From: Desulfobacteraceae bacterium
Lineage (GTDB): Bacteria > Desulfobacterota > Desulfobacteria > Desulfobacterales > Desulfobacteraceae
Assembly (NCBI GenBank): GCA_016743945.1
Contig: JADGFI010000015.1
Location: 1 to 64,000 of the forward strand
Direction of reading: 5' to 3'
DNA length: 64,000 nucleotides
Position numbers and translations under genes: made by a program. Positions 18,730-28,952 of the stretch are shown here, in pieces. The notes under the pieces are model-generated. The model was not told the DNA's origin. It saw only the letters and a program-made list of their open reading frames with translations, and ran no database searches. Positions within the stretch are counted from its first letter, which is position 1, and the number at the start of each line of letters is the position of its first letter.

Positions 18730-19950
18730 TTAACGCTTTAAAACTTTTTTTACGGCCCTTTTCATCTGCTTCATACGGGTTTCCAAATCGCCAGTATATC
18801 CCAGGGCGATCCTTAGTAACCCTGGCGATAATCCCATTTTTTGCTGGTCTTCGATGTCAATTTCCGAAGACGTTGAAGAACCGGAACAACTTATCAGGGT
18901 ATCAAAATACCCCAGTGAAACTGCGATCATGCCGAAGGATTCTTCATTCTGCAGTACTTCCATGAGTTCTTCGGCCTTTTCCCTGGACCCGCAGTCAATG
19001 GCCAGAATACCGCCTGTACCATATCCGGCATTTCCCAGTTCTTTGGCTTTTTCATATTGGGGGTGGTCCGGCAGGCCCGGATAGGAAACCTTAATATTCA
19101 TTTTTTTAAGCATTTCAGCCATGGCCAACCCTCTGCGGCTGTGTTCTCGCATCCGGATGGGCAAATGGGGTATCCGTTGAAGTACGTCAAACGCCACACG
19201 AGGATCCATTGTCGGCCCCAGCAGCATGACCCGGCCGGTATGAAGGTCCATCAACTCCTGAATAAAGGATTGGTCTCCACAGACGGCCCCGGCGATCAGG
19301 TCACTGGCCCCGTTGATATACTTGGTCAGTGAATACACCACAACATCAGCACCCAGAATCCTAGGTGTGAAAATTAAGGGTGAAAACGTATTGTCTACCA
19401 TAAGCTTGATATCGAGTTTGTGTGCTTCTTTTGCGAGGGCCGGGATATCTGCAATCTTGAGGGTAGGGTTGCCCATGGTTTCCGTGTAGATGACTTTTGT
19501 CTCTTTGGTGATGGCTGCCTTGACTGCTTCAAGATTTGTAATATCTACAAAGGTGGTCTTGATATTCATCTGGGGCAAAAGGGATTCAAACAGGGCATGG
19601 GTTCCGCCATAAATACTTTCACTGGCCACAATGTGATCATGGCTTTTACAGATCTGCATGACGGCACAGGATATTGCGGACATCCCGCTGGCCGTGCAAA
19701 TGGCTGATTGAGTTCCTTCCATGGCTGCCAGGTACCGTGATAATACATCCACTGTCGGATTAAAGTGGCGGCTGTACAAAAAACATCCGCCTTGTTCCGG
19801 TCCTTTCAACCCATTGAAAATTTCCGGCATGGTCCCGGGATGCATGACCGTAAATGTGGCGGATCGTGAAATGGACGGGGCAACACCGCCGTGTTCTCCA
19901 AATTCCCTTCGGGCATTTAACAATGCCTGTTCTGGGTTATAAAGTTCCAT
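18730..19950 (-). CDS. Cys/Met-metabolism PLP enzyme, methionine gamma-lyase-like
   Basis: A 406-residue PLP-dependent enzyme of the cystathionine gamma-synthase / methionine gamma-lyase family. YSRHFNPTVDVLSRYLAAME, ASGMSAISCAVMQI, VDNTFSPLIFTPRILGADVV and the Schiff-base Lys in YSLTKYINGASDLIAG are all present. It would cleave or form C-S bonds of methionine, homocysteine or cysteine derivatives; which of these cannot be decided by eye. AAAGGAGG precedes the ATG. It is transcribed away from the Lrp-type gene at 20096, a common pairing of an amino-acid enzyme with its regulator, so the shared 145-base gap should hold both promoters. Confidence 0.85.
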   Translation of the reverse strand: MELYNPEQALLNARREFGEHGGVAPSISRSATFTVMHPGTMPEIFNGLKGPEQGGCFLYSRHFNPTVDVLSRYLAAMEGTQSAICTASGMSAISCAVMQICKSHDHIVASESIYGGTHALFESLLPQMNIKTTFVDITNLEAVKAAITKETKVIYTETMGNPTLKIADIPALAKEAHKLDIKLMVDNTFSPLIFTPRILGADVVVYSLTKYINGASDLIAGAVCGDQSFIQELMDLHTGRVMLLGPTMDPRVAFDVLQRIPHLPIRMREHSRRGLAMAEMLKKMNIKVSYPGLPDHPQYEKAKELGNAGYGTGGILAIDCGSREKAEELMEVLQNEESFGMIAVSLGYFDTLISCSGSSTSSEIDIEDQQKMGLSPGLLRIALGYTGDLETRMKQMKRAVKKVLKR

Positions 19951-20095
19951 ACTAAGCCTCCTTTGACTGGTTGGATTTAGAGCTTTCTTGGATTTAAATA
20001 TATCAAATATACAATGAAATGTCCTTGCTATCTGAACCGAATTTAGCGTACAAAACGGAAGGATATTTCAAAATTTATCAAATAGAAGGAAGAAT

Positions 20096-20581
20096 TTGTC
20101 TAATTATAAACTTGATCAAACAGATTGTGCCATGCTTGCGTTATTACAGAAAGATGGCCGGGCATCCAATGTAAAACTGGCAAACAAGCTCAATTTGAGT
20201 GAGACACCGTGTTGGCGCCGCCTTAAACGCCTGGAAAAAGTCGGTTATATCCAAGGATATCAAGCAAACCTCAATCGTCAACTATTGGGTCTTGGGGTAT
20301 TGGCTTTTGTGCAGATTAGTTTTTCCATCCACACGGATAAATCTTTGGTAGAATTTGAACAGGCCATTCAAAAAATTCCTGAAGTCCTTTCCTGCCACAA
20401 TATCTCCGGGGAGTCAGATTACTTGCTTATGGTTGTGTCAGAAAGTCTGGAGTCCTATGAGAAATTATCACGCAACGTTATTCGAAGGCTCCCTGGCGTA
20501 ACTTCCGTTAAGACAAGTTTTTCTTTGAATGAAATAAAGGCATCAACACTGTTACCGATAAATGAATCGGAAAAATCATAA
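20096..20581 (+). CDS. Lrp/AsnC family transcriptional regulator
   Basis: A 161-residue regulator: an N-terminal winged helix-turn-helix (MLALLQKDGRASNVKLANKL, then NLSETPCWRRLKRLEKVGYI) and a C-terminal ligand-binding RAM domain. Translation starts at a TTG, chosen because AAGGA sits 5 bases before it and the usual LDxxD-like N-terminus (KLDQTDCAML) follows. It lies divergently beside the methionine gamma-lyase-like gene and probably senses an amino acid to control it. Confidence 0.88.
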   Translation: MSNYKLDQTDCAMLALLQKDGRASNVKLANKLNLSETPCWRRLKRLEKVGYIQGYQANLNRQLLGLGVLAFVQISFSIHTDKSLVEFEQAIQKIPEVLSCHNISGESDYLLMVVSESLESYEKLSRNVIRRLPGVTSVKTSFSLNEIKASTLLPINESEKS

Positions 20582-20849
20582 ATCAATTCAGGAATAAAAT
20601 CTGGAACCGGCAAAGCGTTTCATGTGAATTATTAAGTTTTGGCGTTGCAACAACACTGTTTTTTTTGTAAAATAAATTGTTTTTTTAATTTTGGTCTTGC
20701 CTATTTATAATAGATAAGTAGAAGGCTAACTGTTTAACTAAGGTGAATCTTTTTATATCTGCTAAATAACCCTGTAATTATAACTGCTTTTCTCCCCACC
20801 TGAAACCAAAACCAGGACCGAGTGAGCGTTTTTTAAAAAGGACCGGTCT

Positions 20850-22154
20850 ATGGAAGGCGCGTTAATACCTATAGTTGTATTTTTAATTGTTTATGTGGCA
20901 ATAACCCTTGAATTGGTCAACAAAGCTGTATCAGCACTCCTGGGGGTCATGGTATTGTTGATACTCCATGTTGTACCTGAGCATGAAGCAGCAGCATTGA
21001 TAGATTTTGAGACCATCATGCTGCTGCTGGGAATGATGTCCATTGTTGCCGTACTCAGAAAATCAGGCCTTTTTTCCATTATTTCCGTTAAAATTGCTTC
21101 CCTGACCAAGGGCAGCCCGGTTAAGATTTTAATTCTTTTTTCCATTGTCACTGCAGTATTGTCGGCATTTCTGGATAATGTCACCACCGTGCTCATCATC
21201 ATTCCCATCATTATTGAGCTGACAAGGGGAATGGGTCTGGATCCCAAGATTTATGTCATCAGCCAGGCCATCATCTCCAATATTGGCGGAACAGCCACCC
21301 TGATCGGAGATCCCCCCAATATCATTATCGGTTCCAAGGTTGGATTGACCTTTAACCAGTTCATTGGCAACCTGACCATACCTGTCATCATCTCATTTAT
21401 CGTCACCTTGTTATATATATGGCTAACCAACCGGGAAAAGTTTAAACCCATTGACAGCAACCTGGCCAAGCTTTTCAGTGTTCAGCTGCTCCTTGAAAAA
21501 ATCCGGATCGAATTTCTCAATACCAGAATTGACAAAAAAATCCTGATCAAGGGTCTTGCCTGCCTGGCCATAACCATTCTGCTCTTTGTTACCCAGACCA
21601 TCACCAAAATGTCGCCGGGTGTTGTGGCGGTTTTCATGGCCATGATCCTTTTTACCATTTCCGGAGTGGATGTTGAACAGATGATGGAGGAGGTGGAATG
21701 GAGCACCCTGCTGTTTTTTGCCGGACTCTTCATCCTGGTCGGTGTGCTGGAGCACAAGGGTGTCATTGAATGGCTGGCCCAAAACATCTTCCTGAAAATA
21801 GGAAATAATCCGTATGTAATGGTGTTGACAGTACTCTGGGTATCCGGGATTGTTTCAGGATTTCTTGACAACATTCCTTTTACCATCACCATGATTCCCA
21901 TTGTAAGACTCATGCTGGAGGCAACGCCCATTCCCAACAACATCCTATGGTGGGCGCTGGCACTGGGAGCATGTTTTGGTGGCAACCTGACCATGATCGG
22001 GGCGTCTGCCAATATTGTCTCGGTGGGCATGGCCAAACAGGCAAAGGTGCATATCAGTTTTCTTGAGTTCATGAAAGCAAGTGCAACAATTACAATCATT
22101 ACACTGATCATAGCGTCAGTGTTCCTTACATCCTATCTATGGTTATCCCTATGA
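20850..22154 (+). CDS. ArsB/NhaD-type ion transporter
   Basis: A 434-residue protein with about 11-12 membrane segments. The two inverted halves each carry the family's signature: FLDNVTTVLIIIPIIIELTR with GDPPNIIIGSK in the first, and FLDNIPFTITMIPIVRLML with GASANIVSVGMAKQ in the second. These mark the NhaD Na+/H+ antiporter and ArsB/CitM transporter superfamily. It may exchange Na+ for H+ or export an anion. Its last four bases overlap the start of the next gene (ATGA), so the two are translated together. Confidence 0.85.
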   Translation: MEGALIPIVVFLIVYVAITLELVNKAVSALLGVMVLLILHVVPEHEAAALIDFETIMLLLGMMSIVAVLRKSGLFSIISVKIASLTKGSPVKILILFSIVTAVLSAFLDNVTTVLIIIPIIIELTRGMGLDPKIYVISQAIISNIGGTATLIGDPPNIIIGSKVGLTFNQFIGNLTIPVIISFIVTLLYIWLTNREKFKPIDSNLAKLFSVQLLLEKIRIEFLNTRIDKKILIKGLACLAITILLFVTQTITKMSPGVVAVFMAMILFTISGVDVEQMMEEVEWSTLLFFAGLFILVGVLEHKGVIEWLAQNIFLKIGNNPYVMVLTVLWVSGIVSGFLDNIPFTITMIPIVRLMLEATPIPNNILWWALALGACFGGNLTMIGASANIVSVGMAKQAKVHISFLEFMKASATITIITLIIASVFLTSYLWLSL

Positions 22155-23035
22155 TTAATAAAAACAATCAAACCATGTACAAATTGCTCAGAGAGCTTGG
22201 CAACGTACACGGCATTGCCACCATGACAATTTTGTCCTTAAACAGTTTTATTAAATCCATACGGCAATTACAGTGTAGCAGGAAAGAAACACTGCCCCTT
22301 TATTTTGAACTTGCCAATGCCTTAAAAAACTGCCAGCCCAATATTATTCCCCTGATGCATCTTCTGGAACAATTTGAAAATGAGATGCAGGAAAGCCTTA
22401 CGCCTGATATGGACCTGGAAACGCTTCGGCAAAAAACCATTGAGAGTCTTCAAAAAAAAATAGAACTGTTCCAGAGCAATGCTGCCCGGGTAACGGAAAA
22501 AGGCCTCAATTACATTAACGACAAAGATGTGATCATTGTCCACGCAGCCAGTTCCGTGGTGACAACCATTCTTGTCCAGGCCAAGAAAAAATTAAACCGC
22601 TGCTTCAACGTCATCATCCTTGAACACAATCCGGAAAGGACCCGTCAAACGGTCCGCGCTCTCAGGGATGCCGACATTGAACATATCGTGACCCCGGCCC
22701 ACAACCTGAGCCACTACATTGAGGGGGCCAACAAAATGTTTGTCGGCGCCCTGACCATCACCTCTGATCAGAAAATAGTGGCCCCGACCGGTACGGCAGG
22801 AACCGTGAGCCTCTGTCATCTGAATAAGATTTGTGTGCATTTGTTTACCAACAGCCTGCACTATTCCCACAGGGATTCAACCCACCAGAAAATCTATCAG
22901 GAGCAGGAAGAAACCCATAGTGCCAATATGAATTTTAATATGACCACTTATTCCCACGACCTTGTGGATCTGGAACTTATGGATCACATTATCACTGAAA
23001 CCGGTGAAATACAAAAAGGGACCTACCCTGTCTGA
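22151..23035 (+). CDS. eIF2B alpha/beta/delta-like (IF-2B family) protein
   Basis: A 294-residue protein resembling the eIF2B / methylthioribose-phosphate isomerase / ribose-1,5-bisphosphate isomerase superfamily. The core shows DVIIVHAASSVVTTILVQA, RTRQTVRALRDADIEHIVTPA and a GALTITSDQKIVAPTGTAGT stretch where the family usually has VGADAI...N-x-GT. Bacterial members are isomerases or of unknown role. The start at 22151 overlaps the transporter's stop codon as ATGA. A link between this fold and an ion transporter is unusual, and I cannot name the function. Confidence 0.7.
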   Translation: MINKNNQTMYKLLRELGNVHGIATMTILSLNSFIKSIRQLQCSRKETLPLYFELANALKNCQPNIIPLMHLLEQFENEMQESLTPDMDLETLRQKTIESLQKKIELFQSNAARVTEKGLNYINDKDVIIVHAASSVVTTILVQAKKKLNRCFNVIILEHNPERTRQTVRALRDADIEHIVTPAHNLSHYIEGANKMFVGALTITSDQKIVAPTGTAGTVSLCHLNKICVHLFTNSLHYSHRDSTHQKIYQEQEETHSANMNFNMTTYSHDLVDLELMDHIITETGEIQKGTYPV

Positions 23036-23064
23036 CAGGTGCCCGCTGTTTGCCCGAAAAAACC

Positions 23065-23102
23065 TTCCGGATCTGCCTGAACAGGGACCAACAGGTCCGG
23101 AA
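23065..23102. terminator. Hairpin after the eIF2B-like gene
   Basis: TTCCGGATCTG (23065-23075) pairs with CAGGTCCGGAA (23092-23102) apart from one position. On the minus strand it is followed by GGTTTTTT, so it looks best as a terminator for minus-strand transcription, though it also sits 30 bases after the plus-strand gene. Confidence 0.4.
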
Positions 23103-23144
23103 AAAAACGAAGAAACTATCCATCCCTTAGATTGACTTAATCGA

Positions 23145-23400
23145 AAGGAGACAAGAGTAAGTCTGAAGCGGCTTCAAACAGACTATATCGGCCATTATAT
23201 TACCCATTGGCAGAATGCTACCACCCCAATTGATGAAACAATATGAAGTATCAAACGCACAGCTGGTTATTTCCTGGACAATTGCACAGTCAGGAATCAC
23301 CTTTGCCCTATGCGGGGCGAGAACACCTGAGCAGGCGGTGGAAAACGCAAAAGCCGGGCAGGTAATGCTGGACAACGAAGATATTGTTAAATATAAATGA
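23145..23400 (+). pseudogene. Broken aldo/keto reductase
   Basis: Two frames give the pieces of an aldo/keto reductase. From 23157 the first reads [20 protein letters not shown] and [10 protein letters not shown], the usual middle of the barrel, and then stops. The second frame, from 23220, reads EVSNAQLVISWTIAQSGITF and ARTPEQAVENAKAG, the C-terminal NADP-binding part. About 100 residues between them and the whole N-terminus with the catalytic Asp, Tyr and Lys are gone. It lies tail-to-tail with an intact but quite different aldo/keto reductase gene. Confidence 0.75.
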
Positions 23401-23405
23401 AACCA

Positions 23406-24290
23406 TTATAGAAATTTGAAAGCACTTCCCCGGTAAAAGGCCAGTTTTTTGGCCCTAGGGAGAAATGGCTTTATGATCTCTTTTCGTTCGGCGGCTGTCA
23501 TATGGCTCTCATTTCTTCCCGCCATGGCAAGTTCTTTAACCTCATCCGGCGTGCTGCAGCCGACAATGGCAAGTGTTATATCATAGGACAAGGCAAATTG
23601 GGTTAATAAACCGGCTGTGATTCCCAAATCTTTTGCAATATAGTGTTTGCCGCCCAATACCTTCATGCCGATTACAGCAATCCCTTTTTTGTGAGCCGCT
23701 GAGAGCGTATGCGTTAGAAAGCCGCCTATAATTTCCTCCACTGGATTGACCGGCATGAGTACCGCATCCACAGGCCATTGATCAATCGCTTTGGCCAGAA
23801 TATAAGGGTCATGATGGCCGGTAACACCTATGTATTTTGCCAAGCCCATCTCCCGGGCCTCCACAAATGCTTCCAGGGCCCCGCCTTTTTGTGAAATAAG
23901 TGCAAGATCCTTTTCATCCCTCACATCGTGTATCTGCCACAGATCAAGATATGGCGTGTTCAATCGTTTAAGGGTCTGTGTCAGTTCTGCCAATGCAGCA
24001 TTCTTTGTCCTTTGTGAAGACTTGCTCGTATGGAAAATTCTCTCTCTTTTCCCTGGATGATTTTTCCAATATGACCCATAATACAGCTCACTGTCCATGT
24101 ATACCCTGGCTGAGTCGAAGTAGGTAATACCCTGATGGACAGCCTCGCAAATAACCTTTTGGGCATTTTGTTCTCCGGTTGTCCGAAGGGCTCCTTCTCC
24201 GCCCAGGCCCACACGGGTAATTTGTTCAATGGTTTTTGAAAATATATTGGGTTTTATCGTCTGAATCTTTTTATCAATCTTATTTGTCAT
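23406..24290 (-). CDS. Aldo/keto reductase
   Basis: A 294-residue NAD(P)H-dependent carbonyl reductase with the TIM-barrel family layout. The catalytic tetrad is visible: Asp and Tyr in GITYFDSARVYMDSE, Lys in FHTSKSSQRT, and His in LDLWQIHDVRDEK. GCSTPDEVKELAMAG near the C-terminus is the cofactor-binding segment. The ATG has GAAGGAGG 7 bases upstream. Substrate unknown. It is followed upstream by the YyaL-like gene on the same strand with a 60-base gap. Confidence 0.85.
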   Translation of the reverse strand: MTNKIDKKIQTIKPNIFSKTIEQITRVGLGGEGALRTTGEQNAQKVICEAVHQGITYFDSARVYMDSELYYGSYWKNHPGKRERIFHTSKSSQRTKNAALAELTQTLKRLNTPYLDLWQIHDVRDEKDLALISQKGGALEAFVEAREMGLAKYIGVTGHHDPYILAKAIDQWPVDAVLMPVNPVEEIIGGFLTHTLSAAHKKGIAVIGMKVLGGKHYIAKDLGITAGLLTQFALSYDITLAIVGCSTPDEVKELAMAGRNESHMTAAERKEIIKPFLPRAKKLAFYRGSAFKFL

Positions 24291-24351
24291 GAAATCCCTC
24301 CTTCGTGCAATGCCAGGGTGACCTCAATGTTCCGGTCTTAATTAATATCTC

Positions 24352-26625
24352 CTATATTCTTTTTTTTATGGTTTTTTCAAGCGTGTCAACACGCTTGATC
24401 AGGGGGGCAAAATCATCAGGTGTATGGACGGGCAATAGGCAAATTCCTCGTTCACACACATATGCTGTAACCTTGCCGCCAATGGTTGTTTTACCTGTTA
24501 AAATCGGTATGATTCTGGCAAGTTCTTTTGCCTTTTCACCCTCCTCAACCTGAATTAAAACTCGATTGGGAAGATATGTGTTCCCCAGCTCTTTTAAAAA
24601 GGGGTTGCTTTCCTGTCGTCCGCTTGGAGAGACAATAACGATTGCCTTGGGCGTATCCAAAGAAAAATCAAGTGCCATCATCATCTCTGTAAGCGCAAGG
24701 GGATTGGATTCAAAAATTCTGGAAAATGCAATAAAAGAAGCAACTGCCCGTTTTCTATAGGTGTCAATGGTTGTGAATTCGTAAAACCTGAGTAAATTCA
24801 TAATAGCAATGGCATTTCCCGATGGTAGGGCACCGTCATATCCGGGTTTTTCCCTGGCGATCATCGCCTCGTGATTATCTGCGGTCATGAAAAAACCGCC
24901 ATCAACCGTATCCTCAAAATGCCGGGTCAGATACGTGTCAAGCGCCAGGGCGGTCTGAAACCAGAACGGGTCTGAATCGGCTTCAAAAAGATCTATCAAT
25001 GCCGCTATAAAAAATGCATAATCATTAAGATATGCTCGATGGCTTGCTCTTCCGTCTTTATAGGAACGAAACAGCTCCCCATTAATATATAAATTGTCTA
25101 GAATAAAGAGCGCTGCTTTTTTTGCGATTTGAATGTACTCCCCATTGCCAAGCAATAGCCCGGACCGGGCAAATGCGGAAATCATCAAGCCATTCCAGGC
25201 AGTCAGAATTTTTTCATCCCTTAATGGTTTTTTTTGTTTGTTTCGTTGGGCATACAGTTTTGATTTTGTATCAAGGAGAAGTTGTTCAAAAACTTTTTCG
25301 GGTATTCCAAGATCATCTGCAATGGTTTTGGCAGATTTTGTGATGTTTAAAATATTTCTGCCTTCGAAATTCCCTGATTTGCTGACATTAAAATAAAGTG
25401 CCATCCTGGTTGCAGTTTCTTTGCCTAAAATTGCCTCAAGCTCACCTAAGTTCCAGGTAAAATAATAGCCTTCTTCATTTTCTCCATCAGAGGTAAGGCT
25501 GTCAGCATCTGTTGCACAATAGAATCCACCACCGGGTGCTGTCATATCCCTTTTTACATAGGACAGTGTTTCATCTACTATTCTTTTCAATGTATGATCG
25601 CCTGTGACCTGGAAGCCTTCAAGATATGCCATGACAAGAAGGGCATTGTCATAAAGCATTTTCTCAAAGTGGGGTACAAGCCACTTTTCATCTGTGGCAT
25701 ACCGGTGGAATCCCCCGCCAACCTGATCGTATATTCCCCCATGGGACATTTTAACCAATGTCTGTTTTGCCATTTCCAATGTTTGTTCATCTAAAGTTCT
25801 GCGATAATGCCGAAGCAATAAACGCACGGGCATGGTGCTGGGAAATTTTGGTGCACCCGTAACGCCACCGTTAATGTTGTCATACCGGATCTTTATTTGG
25901 GAAATTACCATCCAAAGAGCTGCTGCATCCGGTACCTTTTCCCCTTTTTCCGGCACCAGCATTTTTTGTAAATTTTTAGTAAGCTCCATGCTTGTTTGGT
26001 GAATCAGAGCAGGTTTTTGAACATAGCTTTCTTTTATTTTTTGAAGAAGTGTTAAAAAACCAATGGATACACCCCGATCTTTGTCTCTGGCAGGAAAATA
26101 GGTGCCGCCGTAAAAAGGGTTTCGATCAGGTGTTAACCATACCGTCATGGGCCACCCGCCTCGTCCTGTAATGGCCTGAACCGCACTCATGTATACGGCA
26201 TCCACATCGGGGCGCTCTTCACGATCTATTTTTATGGCAATGAAGTTTTCATTTATATAGGTGGCGATTTCAAGATCTTCAAAGGATTCCTCCTCCATCA
26301 CATGACACCAGTGGCAGGTGGAATAGCCAATGGACAATAATATTGGAAGGCCCTTTTCCTTTGCAATTTTAAAGGCAGTATTGCCCCAGGGGTACCAATT
26401 AACCGGATTATGTGCATGCTGTAACAGATAGGGGCTGGATTCCAGAAAAAGACGATTGGTATAAAGAGCCCAACCATTTTTATCAAGATGTTTAGTCCTT
26501 GGTTTATAACTGGCCCCTTTTTCTATTTTCATATTTTCTAAGTGTTCATTAAGATTATAATCGATCTGTGGTATTCCAGGATGCGAATGTGTTATGGTAT
26601 CTGTCTGTTTTTTTTCCATTGTCAT
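24352..26625 (-). CDS. YyaL/SSP411-like thioredoxin-domain protein
   Basis: A 757-residue protein of the DUF255 family. The N-terminal thioredoxin-fold domain carries [18 protein letters not shown] around residue 105 and [13 protein letters not shown], both hallmarks. The C-terminal half is an (alpha/alpha)6 barrel like that of N-acylglucosamine epimerases and glycosyl hydrolases ([21 protein letters not shown]). The biological role of the family is not settled. The start at 26625 is chosen because AAAGGAG lies 6 bases ahead; a longer frame to 26676 lacks a ribosome-binding site. Confidence 0.85.
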   Translation of the reverse strand: MTMEKKQTDTITHSHPGIPQIDYNLNEHLENMKIEKGASYKPRTKHLDKNGWALYTNRLFLESSPYLLQHAHNPVNWYPWGNTAFKIAKEKGLPILLSIGYSTCHWCHVMEEESFEDLEIATYINENFIAIKIDREERPDVDAVYMSAVQAITGRGGWPMTVWLTPDRNPFYGGTYFPARDKDRGVSIGFLTLLQKIKESYVQKPALIHQTSMELTKNLQKMLVPEKGEKVPDAAALWMVISQIKIRYDNINGGVTGAPKFPSTMPVRLLLRHYRRTLDEQTLEMAKQTLVKMSHGGIYDQVGGGFHRYATDEKWLVPHFEKMLYDNALLVMAYLEGFQVTGDHTLKRIVDETLSYVKRDMTAPGGGFYCATDADSLTSDGENEEGYYFTWNLGELEAILGKETATRMALYFNVSKSGNFEGRNILNITKSAKTIADDLGIPEKVFEQLLLDTKSKLYAQRNKQKKPLRDEKILTAWNGLMISAFARSGLLLGNGEYIQIAKKAALFILDNLYINGELFRSYKDGRASHRAYLNDYAFFIAALIDLFEADSDPFWFQTALALDTYLTRHFEDTVDGGFFMTADNHEAMIAREKPGYDGALPSGNAIAIMNLLRFYEFTTIDTYRKRAVASFIAFSRIFESNPLALTEMMMALDFSLDTPKAIVIVSPSGRQESNPFLKELGNTYLPNRVLIQVEEGEKAKELARIIPILTGKTTIGGKVTAYVCERGICLLPVHTPDDFAPLIKRVDTLEKTIKKRI

Positions 26626-26708
26626 CCTAAACTCCTTTGCCTGTTCAGGAGAGATCGTTTGAGTTTTTTTTGCCATTGCAGTGCCGAGTGTGATCCATCC
26701 GGGTCCGG

Positions 26709-27296
26709 TTATTTTTTTGTCAGGGCTTCCATGGCGATTTCAACTTCAACATCACTGCCGACCACCCCCATTTTTAGAAATTTGCCATCGCCCACGTGAT
26801 ACGCAAGCCGGGGAATTATAAAATTTGTCTGAAACCCGGCGACATTTTTCTTTTTATCAAACGGGTGGGGCTGGGGCGGAAAAAATTCAAATTCGATCTG
26901 TATTTTCTGGCTGACGTCTTTGATGGTCATCACGCCTTCCAATACGTACCGATTGTCTTTTAGATGATGGATTTGAGAGGAGGTGAATGTCATTTGAGGA
27001 AATTTATCCGCATCAAAAAAATCTTTTGATCGCAGATGATTGTCCCGCTTTCCATTATTTGTGTCAACGCTTTTAACGTTGACGGTAAAATCAAATTTCC
27101 CCGCTTCCGGTGTTTGAGGATCGAACAGCAGGTTGCCGCTAAATTCGGTGAATTGACCGGAAACAGTCGTGAGGATATGTTTTATTTTAAATCGGATTTC
27201 AGAATGGTCTGCATCAGTTGTCCATTGGGACGCAGACGCGTAAGATGAAAAGAAAAACAGGCTGAACACGATTAAAGATCTAAACAATGTTTTCAT
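26709..27296 (-). CDS. YceI family periplasmic lipid-binding protein
   Basis: A 195-residue exported protein: signal peptide [20 protein letters not shown] with SASQ at the cleavage region, then the YceI lipocalin-like barrel. [49 protein letters not shown] and [12 protein letters not shown] are standard family stretches, each known for isoprenoid-chain carriers such as polyisoprenoid-binding TT1927b. It probably binds an isoprenoid quinone or other lipid in the periplasm. It follows no obvious operon partner except the YyaL-like gene 83 bases downstream. Confidence 0.88.
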   Translation of the reverse strand: MKTLFRSLIVFSLFFFSSYASASQWTTDADHSEIRFKIKHILTTVSGQFTEFSGNLLFDPQTPEAGKFDFTVNVKSVDTNNGKRDNHLRSKDFFDADKFPQMTFTSSQIHHLKDNRYVLEGVMTIKDVSQKIQIEFEFFPPQPHPFDKKKNVAGFQTNFIIPRLAYHVGDGKFLKMGVVGSDVEVEIAMEALTKK

Positions 27297-27598
27297 TGAT
27301 TCTCTCCTGTTGTTTCAAAGGTTAAAAAAGCGATTTGTCTTTTTTTCTGCGAATACAGGTTGTTTCATGTATTCTTTTAATCTAAGACCGAAAGTCAACC
27401 CTGTAAACCCATGCCGGAAAAATTGCCCATCATTTTAGGTATTTGCGGATCACTAAATAGGCTGCCACAGTGTTAAAGCGGTAACTCAGTACGGATGATA
27501 GATGGAATGAATTTACGCAGCGATCTTGATGAATGGAAGGAACAAAAACAGAACCCAGAATTTGCGATTTAACTAGGGTGACTTTCATCACCCCAGAT

Positions 27599-28570
27599 CT
27601 ATACTGATTCTTTGTTTGAGGGGTGGGGTGAATGGACCGTTAACATTTTTTGGGATAATTTTTTGACTCTTGCCTGGAATTGTTCCATTTTATCGGGAGT
27701 GATGGGGGTTGCATAATCCGCTCCCGGATAGGCACAATATTCTTTTGATATGGGATGCATCTGTTTGGGGGTAGATTTGGATGAATTCCGTGAAAATGTA
27801 AGGGTCAATAATTTTTGAAGGGAGGTTCCATTTTCATCATAATATCCAGATCTTCCCTTTGAATCCTTATGCAAAAATGCTTTAAACAGTATGCCGTTAT
27901 TGATGAAAATGGCGGCCTGTATTTTTCCATACCCCATAAATTTACCATCCAGATACCGTTTTTCAATAAGGAGATCAAATTGGTCACCGGGTTGGATATT
28001 CCTGAAAAAATCAATATCCCAGACAAAAAGGTCAGACAGCTTCCGTGCAAGATCTCTTCGTTCCCCTGCTTTTTTGACCGCTTCAAGCAAACTGGAAACA
28101 ATGGGGACAGAGACCACCGATAGGGTTCTATCATACTCTATTGGCATCTGCATGATGGAAAAACCAATTTTCTCCCTTTGAATAACTAACTTGTCTTGTT
28201 TATTATTCTCATATTCAAATCCGATAAAATTGCCTTCCTGGAGAGTGAATTTATAGGCCTGCCCTTTTTTGACCTGGTGGGATGAAAGATATTGTACGCT
28301 TTGACGGTTTAACCGGTAAATGGTTTGCATGGGAAGATGTCGGTTCAGCAGGGAAAAAATAGTATCTCCGGTTTTAATAACCCCCTTAACCACTTGAAAC
28401 TCCGGTTGTACCGCCGTTGATTGATCAAGGCCCGCTTGAATCTGTGGTGGAAAAATCTGAAGGGGTGTTTTTATCTCATCTATTGAGTAAGAACCCAAAA
28501 CACTTGAAACAGTCGGTGTTAAAAATATACTAAAGAAAAATAGGAATGCAACCCACCTTTTTATAACCAT
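27599..28570 (-). CDS. Truncated M23-peptidase-like exported protein
   Basis: A 323-residue protein with signal peptide MVIKRWVAFLFFFSIFLTPT, a LysM-like KGVIKTGDTIFSLLNRHLP segment and the OapA/MepM-type middle domain (IQPGDQFDLLIEKRYLDGKF). These normally precede an M23 zinc endopeptidase domain of about 130 residues that cuts peptidoglycan. Here the peptidase domain starts (MHPISKEYCAYPGADYATPI) but its first zinc ligand is changed (YPGADY where HPGIDY is usual) and the protein ends about 35 residues later, before the HxH motif. It should be catalytically dead; it might still bind the wall or a partner enzyme. The start at 28570 follows an AGAAAGG ribosome-binding site. Confidence 0.7.
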   Translation of the reverse strand: MVIKRWVAFLFFFSIFLTPTVSSVLGSYSIDEIKTPLQIFPPQIQAGLDQSTAVQPEFQVVKGVIKTGDTIFSLLNRHLPMQTIYRLNRQSVQYLSSHQVKKGQAYKFTLQEGNFIGFEYENNKQDKLVIQREKIGFSIMQMPIEYDRTLSVVSVPIVSSLLEAVKKAGERRDLARKLSDLFVWDIDFFRNIQPGDQFDLLIEKRYLDGKFMGYGKIQAAIFINNGILFKAFLHKDSKGRSGYYDENGTSLQKLLTLTFSRNSSKSTPKQMHPISKEYCAYPGADYATPITPDKMEQFQARVKKLSQKMLTVHSPHPSNKESV

Positions 28571-28754
28571 ATTTAAGCCTTTCTCGCATAAAAAAATCAA
28601 AAGTCAACCTGCTCAATGCCTTGTTTAAACAGTGACATTATCAAGAGAAGATTTTCAATATTTATGCCAGTCTGTTGAATACTTAAAAAATAATTATATT
28701 ATCTTATAAATGCGGGGATTTCTAGTAATTGGGTAAAATCAATTTTTGGGAAGA

Positions 28755-28838
28755 TTGATTAAATTTAATCAAAAAGACACAATATAAACAATGCTCCGGG
28801 ATAAAAATGGTTGAATATCAACAATGCGCGTTGATATT
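28755..28838. promoter_or_regulatory. Two palindromes upstream of the acyl-CoA ligase gene
   Basis: TTGATTAAATTTAATCAA at 28755-28772 is a perfect 18-base palindrome. AATATCAAC-N7-GTTGATATT at 28814-28838 is a perfect 9-base inverted repeat. Both carry TTGAT/ATCAA halves. They lie in a 540-base gene-free stretch (28571-29112) ahead of the ligase gene and look like operator sites rather than terminators, as no U-run follows. Confidence 0.45.
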
Positions 28839-28952
28839 AAAACGGCAGGCCCGGAAAAGTACTGATCCAGCAGAACTCAAGAAGTTTTATTCTTTAACCA
28901 AAGAGTGAAACCATACATCCTTCCCAGGAAAAACACCCCCGCCAAAAAAGAC

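Noticed and set aside
27495..27572. 25-codon frame ending LDEWKEQKQNPEFAI, like the N-terminus of some HigA-type antitoxins
   Set aside because: Too short and the resemblance covers only a dozen residues; no toxin gene or helix-turn-helix nearby.
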